Below, one piece after another: positions 5,143 through 7,510 of a stretch of DNA of 7,510 nucleotides. Under the pieces are notes generated by a model. It did not search any database, was not told the origin of the DNA, and saw only the letters and a list, made by a program, of their open reading frames with translations. The DNA comes from Candidatus Colwelliibacteriota bacterium (GTDB lineage Bacteria > Patescibacteriota > Minisyncoccia > UBA6257 > Colwellbacteraceae). The stretch lies in assembly GCA_028711965.1 (NCBI GenBank), contig JAQTRD010000021.1, positions 1 through 7,510 on the forward strand. Direction: 5' to 3'. A program made the translations under genes and the position numbers. Within the stretch, counting starts at the first letter, position 1. Each line of letters opens with the position of its first letter.

Positions 5143-5607
5143 ATGGAAGAAAATATCGTATCAATCACTCCTGACGTCGCGGGAGCAGTAGCAGCGATAA
5201 GCGGCGGGGTACTCATAGTCAGTCTTATATTGTCGATTCTAATAATCGCCGGTATGTGGAAAGTGTTCGTTAAAGCGGGTAAGCCGGGATGGGCGTCTAT
5301 AATACCTATCTATAATATTGTCGTTATGTTACAGATAGCCGGCATGTCTCCGTGGTTGGCGATACTCCCCGTGTTGATGATAATTCCTATAGTTAACATT
5401 GTAGTCGGCATCGCTTGGTTTGTTATTTCGATTATTCTTTCCGTTAAGATTTCAAAGGTTTTTGGAAAGCCGTCCGTTTATGCTTTGGGACTGATATTCC
5501 TGCCTTTTATCTTTTATCCGGTTCTTGGATTCGGAAAAGCCCAATATTTGGGAATGGCGTCGGCGCCTTCCGAGCCTATGCCCGCTCAAGTTCCTCCAAC
5601 AGTATAA
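5143..5607 (+). CDS. Small multi-pass membrane protein, DUF5684-like
   Basis: A 154-aa integral membrane protein. Hydrophobic segments lie at about 18-38, 52-66, 69-98 (long, possibly two passes) and 112-130. Between them is a conserved-looking motif: MWKVFVKAGKPGWASIIPIYN (38-58) followed by LQIAGMSPW (63-71). This pattern, in which a W-x-x-F-x-K-A-G-x-P-G-W loop precedes IIPIYN, is typical of the uncharacterised DUF5684 family as I remember it. The short Pro-rich tail (APSEPMPAQVPPTV) should be exposed. No catalytic residues are evident and the function is unknown. It has its own extended -10 promoter and no Shine-Dalgarno site, so it is probably a separate unit from glyA-folD, although read-through from folD (39 nt upstream, no terminator between) is possible. 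The terminator at 5617-5650 closes it. Confidence 0.85.
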   Translation: MEENIVSITPDVAGAVAAISGGVLIVSLILSILIIAGMWKVFVKAGKPGWASIIPIYNIVVMLQIAGMSPWLAILPVLMIIPIVNIVVGIAWFVISIILSVKISKVFGKPSVYALGLIFLPFIFYPVLGFGKAQYLGMASAPSEPMPAQVPPTV

Positions 5608-5616
5608 TCTATCTAC

Positions 5617-5650
5617 AAAAACCGCCCCATCATTACGGGGCGGTTTTTTT
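5617..5650. terminator. Bidirectional terminator between DUF5684 gene and recA
   Basis: AAAAACCGCCCC (5617-5628) pairs perfectly over 12 bp with GGGGCGGTTTTT (5637-5648) around an 8-nt loop, followed on the plus strand by a run of seven T's (5644-5650). The A run on the left gives the minus strand a five-U tail. The genes on either side converge (stops at 5607 and 5661), so it serves both. Confidence 0.9.
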
Positions 5651-5660
5651 GTTCGAGCTT

Positions 5661-6755
5661 TTATTCGTTATTGTCGGCTGACGATTCTTTAGAGGCGTTT
5701 CCTGTCATTTCCGCTTCAACTGCGGAAAGAGTCTTTTTCTCAATTTCTTTTAACATTTTTTTGTCGCCTCTCAACTTCTCTTTTGCTGCTTCCTGTCCCA
5801 CTCCAAGTTTTTCTTCCTCAAAGGAGTATGTGTTTCCTGTCTTTTTAACGATGCCGTGCTTGATTGCTTGGTTTAACACATCTCCTTCGTAAGAGATTCC
5901 TTCATTAAACATAATGTCGAATTCCGTTTGTCGGAAAGGCGCGGCAACTTTATTCTTAACGACTTTCGCTTTTACCCGATTACCAACCACTTCCTCTCCT
6001 TTTTTGATCTGGGCAATTCGTCGAAGGTCAATGCGGACTGACGAATAAAACTTCAAAGCTCGTCCTCCGGGAGTTGTCGTCGGTTCGCCGTAGCCCATCA
6101 TCCCTATTTTTTCGCGAAGCTGGTTTATAAAGATAAGGAGAGTGTTGCTCTTATTCGCAATGGCGGTTATCTTTCTCATTGCTTGAGAGAGCATTCTTGC
6201 TTGCAGTCCGATAAACTGATCTCCCATTTCGCCTTCAATTTCCGCCTTAGGCGTGAGCGCGGCTACCGAATCTATGATAATAACGTCAATTATTCCCGAC
6301 TTGACGAGCTGTTCCATTATATTCAAGGCTTCTTCTCCACTGTCGGGCTGAGAAATTATAAGCTCGCTTGTCTTAACGCCGATACGGCGGGCACGCTCCG
6401 GATCAAGAGAGTGTTCGGCGTCGATGAATGCCGCTTTTCCTCCTTTCTTTTGTGCTTCAGCTACGACTTGCAATCCAAGGGTGCTTTTACCGGACATCTC
6501 CGGTCCGAATATCTCAACTATTCTTCCTTTAGGAAGACCGCCGACCCCAAGGGCCAGATCTAAGCTGAACGATCCAGTGGGGATTACTTCGATATTCGTT
6601 CTCTTTATCTCGCCGAGCTTCATTATTGATTCCTCCCCGAATTTGTCGCGGATAGAGGCGAGAAGCGCGTCCAGCTCGTTATTCGGCGCTTTCTCCTTCG
6701 ATGATGATTTCTTCAATTTGTTCTTTTTGTTCCGGAATTTCTTCCTCGGTCTCAT
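5661..6755 (-). CDS. recA: RecA recombinase
   Basis: An ATP-dependent DNA strand-exchange protein; it also drives LexA-type self-cleavage where an SOS system exists. The 364 aa are a full-length family size. Seen in sequence: Walker A GPEMSGKST (84-92, Lys90) with Met and Ser where GPESSGKTT is usual, DAEHSLDP (112-119) with the catalytic Glu114, Walker B VIIIDS (158-163), MGDQFIGLQARMLSQAMRK (177-195), loop L2 about 211-232 starting NQLREKIG and ending in TTTPGG, and RALKFYSSVR (232-241), close to the Gram-positive form. The tail is acidic. The ATG at 6755 lies 77 bp inside the upstream gene and adds a Lys/Arg-rich extension (about 17 basic residues in the first 25). An in-frame TTG at 6716 would give 351 aa. 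Neither has a good Shine-Dalgarno site; AGAAAGG lies 15 nt before the ATG. Confidence 0.97.
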   Translation of the reverse strand: MRPRKKFRNKKNKLKKSSSKEKAPNNELDALLASIRDKFGEESIMKLGEIKRTNIEVIPTGSFSLDLALGVGGLPKGRIVEIFGPEMSGKSTLGLQVVAEAQKKGGKAAFIDAEHSLDPERARRIGVKTSELIISQPDSGEEALNIMEQLVKSGIIDVIIIDSVAALTPKAEIEGEMGDQFIGLQARMLSQAMRKITAIANKSNTLLIFINQLREKIGMMGYGEPTTTPGGRALKFYSSVRIDLRRIAQIKKGEEVVGNRVKAKVVKNKVAAPFRQTEFDIMFNEGISYEGDVLNQAIKHGIVKKTGNTYSFEEEKLGVGQEAAKEKLRGDKKMLKEIEKKTLSAVEAEMTGNASKESSADNNE

Positions 6756-7392
6756 CGACTATATAGAAGACCTTTCTTATTATAGTCGTTTCTTTTCCAA
6801 GAAGCCTCTTGACGGTTATCTCAAATGTGTTGAGTCCTTTTTCGAGAATGACTTCCTTGGAGAAAAATCCGTCTTTATCCGCTGGAATAGGTTCACGATT
6901 TATGGAAATGGAATCTTTGGGGGCTATTTTGCCTTCAATGGCTATCATCTGGCTTCTTGTTTCGAGATAATCCCTGTCGTCTATCTTTGCCGGAAGGTTT
7001 ACTTCGAATTCGGGAATTCCGAGGAGAGAATTAAGACGGATGATAGAAAACAAGGCTATTATTGTGATAATAACCACTAACCAAATAAATGTTTTTCGGC
7101 TTTTAGCGATCGCGAAACGATTTTTTGGGAGACTATCCTCCTTCCCTGCAACACGGAGATCCAGGCGCTTATAAGCGTCTTCAAGAAGCCTTTGTTCAAT
7201 TCCTAAGAAGGCTGCTATCTTTGAAATATATCCTCGAACGTAAGGGGCTGCCGGCATATTTTTAATGTCGTTTTCAAAAAGAGCGGTAACATACCTTTTT
7301 GGCACGTTAGTGGCTTCAGATATCTTCTCAATAGAGAATCCGCGATCTCCGGCCGATTCAGCTAATATTTCTCCGATGTTTTTCTCATTCAT
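6679..7392 (-). CDS. RodZ-like HTH membrane protein
   Basis: A 237-aa single-pass membrane protein. An N-terminal helix-turn-helix of the HTH_25/RodZ type covers about 5-75 (IGEILAESAGDRGFSIEKIS, then NVPKRYVTALFENDIKNMPA and PYVRGYISKIAAFLGI). A basic linker NRFAIAKSRK (91-100) precedes one transmembrane helix at about 102-119 (FIWLVVIITIIALFSI). The outer part (126-212) is beta-rich and looks like a small Ig-like fold, with the pattern IAIEGKIAPKDSISINREPI and GLNTFEITVKR; a Glu-rich tail ends the protein. The topology is N-in, C-out, as in RodZ, which links MreB to the wall machinery. Orthology to RodZ is not certain, because this lineage carries many HTH/TM/Ig-like proteins. The start overlaps the ftsK stop by 8 bp in ATGAATGA, implying coupled translation without a Shine-Dalgarno site. 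The 3' end overlaps recA. Confidence 0.8.
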   Translation of the reverse strand: MNEKNIGEILAESAGDRGFSIEKISEATNVPKRYVTALFENDIKNMPAAPYVRGYISKIAAFLGIEQRLLEDAYKRLDLRVAGKEDSLPKNRFAIAKSRKTFIWLVVIITIIALFSIIRLNSLLGIPEFEVNLPAKIDDRDYLETRSQMIAIEGKIAPKDSISINREPIPADKDGFFSKEVILEKGLNTFEITVKRLLGKETTIIRKVFYIVDETEEEIPEQKEQIEEIIIEGESAE

Positions 7393-7510
7393 TAGTGTCG
7401 GTTATTGAATCTGTTTTTTCTCGATCCAGATATACTTCTCTGGGTTTTGCGCCGTCACCCGGGCCGATAATGCCCTTTGACTCCATTATGTCCAGAAGTC
7501 TTGCAGCCCG
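7385..7510 (-). CDS. ftsK: FtsK/SpoIIIE DNA translocase, C-terminal end (partial)
   Basis: Only the last 41 codons and the TGA stop (7387-7385) are in the window; the gene continues beyond the right edge. The residues RAARLLDIMESKGIIGPGDG and AKPREVYL match the end of the FtsK gamma domain, the winged helix that in this family recognises polar DNA sequences (KOPS/SRS) and orients the motor for chromosome segregation at the division septum. A short polar tail (DREKTDSITDTNE) follows. The frame runs without stops from base 7510, and the stop overlaps the start of the HTH gene in ATGAATGA. The operon promoter must lie outside the window. Confidence is limited by the short piece, but the GxxGPxDGxKPREV signature is distinctive. 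Confidence 0.88.
   Translation of the reverse strand, partial: RAARLLDIMESKGIIGPGDGAKPREVYLDREKTDSITDTNE

Noticed and set aside
6424..7080. Long plus-strand ORF opposite recA and the HTH gene
   Set aside because: Antisense shadow; Phe/Ser-rich translation typical of the reverse strand of Lys/Glu-rich coding, with no initiation signals.

Overview
The window looks like a chromosomal segment of a small-genome bacterium, most likely of the Candidate Phyla Radiation (Patescibacteria, Parcubacteria-like). I infer this from compact AT-leaning genes, overlapping start/stop junctions, a shortened FolD, a DUF5684-type membrane protein, the ftsK / helix-turn-helix membrane protein / recA cluster, and the near absence of Shine-Dalgarno sites before conserved genes. 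The lineage is an inference, since no rRNA is present. I see no IS element, CRISPR array or phage gene.

Left part (1-2681): a structured, unidentified stretch ends in a terminator at 142-170. A 78-aa protein of unknown function follows, with a textbook ribosome binding site. It converges on a minus-strand FAD-dependent oxidoreductase resembling the DHCR24/Diminuto type, and a perfect 24-bp palindrome between them can terminate both. The oxidoreductase is divergent from a family 2 glycosyltransferase, and their promoter elements interleave in a 78-bp gap.

Middle (2678-3060): right at the glycosyltransferase stop codon lies a strong promoter-like sequence (TTGACA, 16-nt spacer, TGG-TAGTAT). 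About 340 nt downstream is a strong intrinsic terminator. Between them is a 28-codon hydrophobic ORF with an excellent ribosome binding site, ending in UAG inside a possible long-range helix. Its reading frame then stays open for another 86 codons. This is the most interesting part of the window: a free-standing small RNA or peptide gene, or a leader/attenuator for the folate genes behind it.

Right of centre (3104-5607): glyA and folD overlap by 7 bp and form a one-carbon (folate) unit that makes and interconverts methylene-THF. FolD is short and has lost several usual cofactor-site residues. A small DUF5684-like membrane protein follows, with an extended -10 box so close to its ATG that the mRNA is probably leaderless. 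A hairpin at 5617-5650 terminates this gene and, from the other strand, recA.

Right part (5661-7510, minus strand): reading leftward, the C-terminal winged-helix end of FtsK, a RodZ-like HTH/transmembrane protein and RecA form one operon. FtsK and the HTH gene overlap by 8 bp. The HTH gene and recA overlap by 77 bp if recA uses its ATG.
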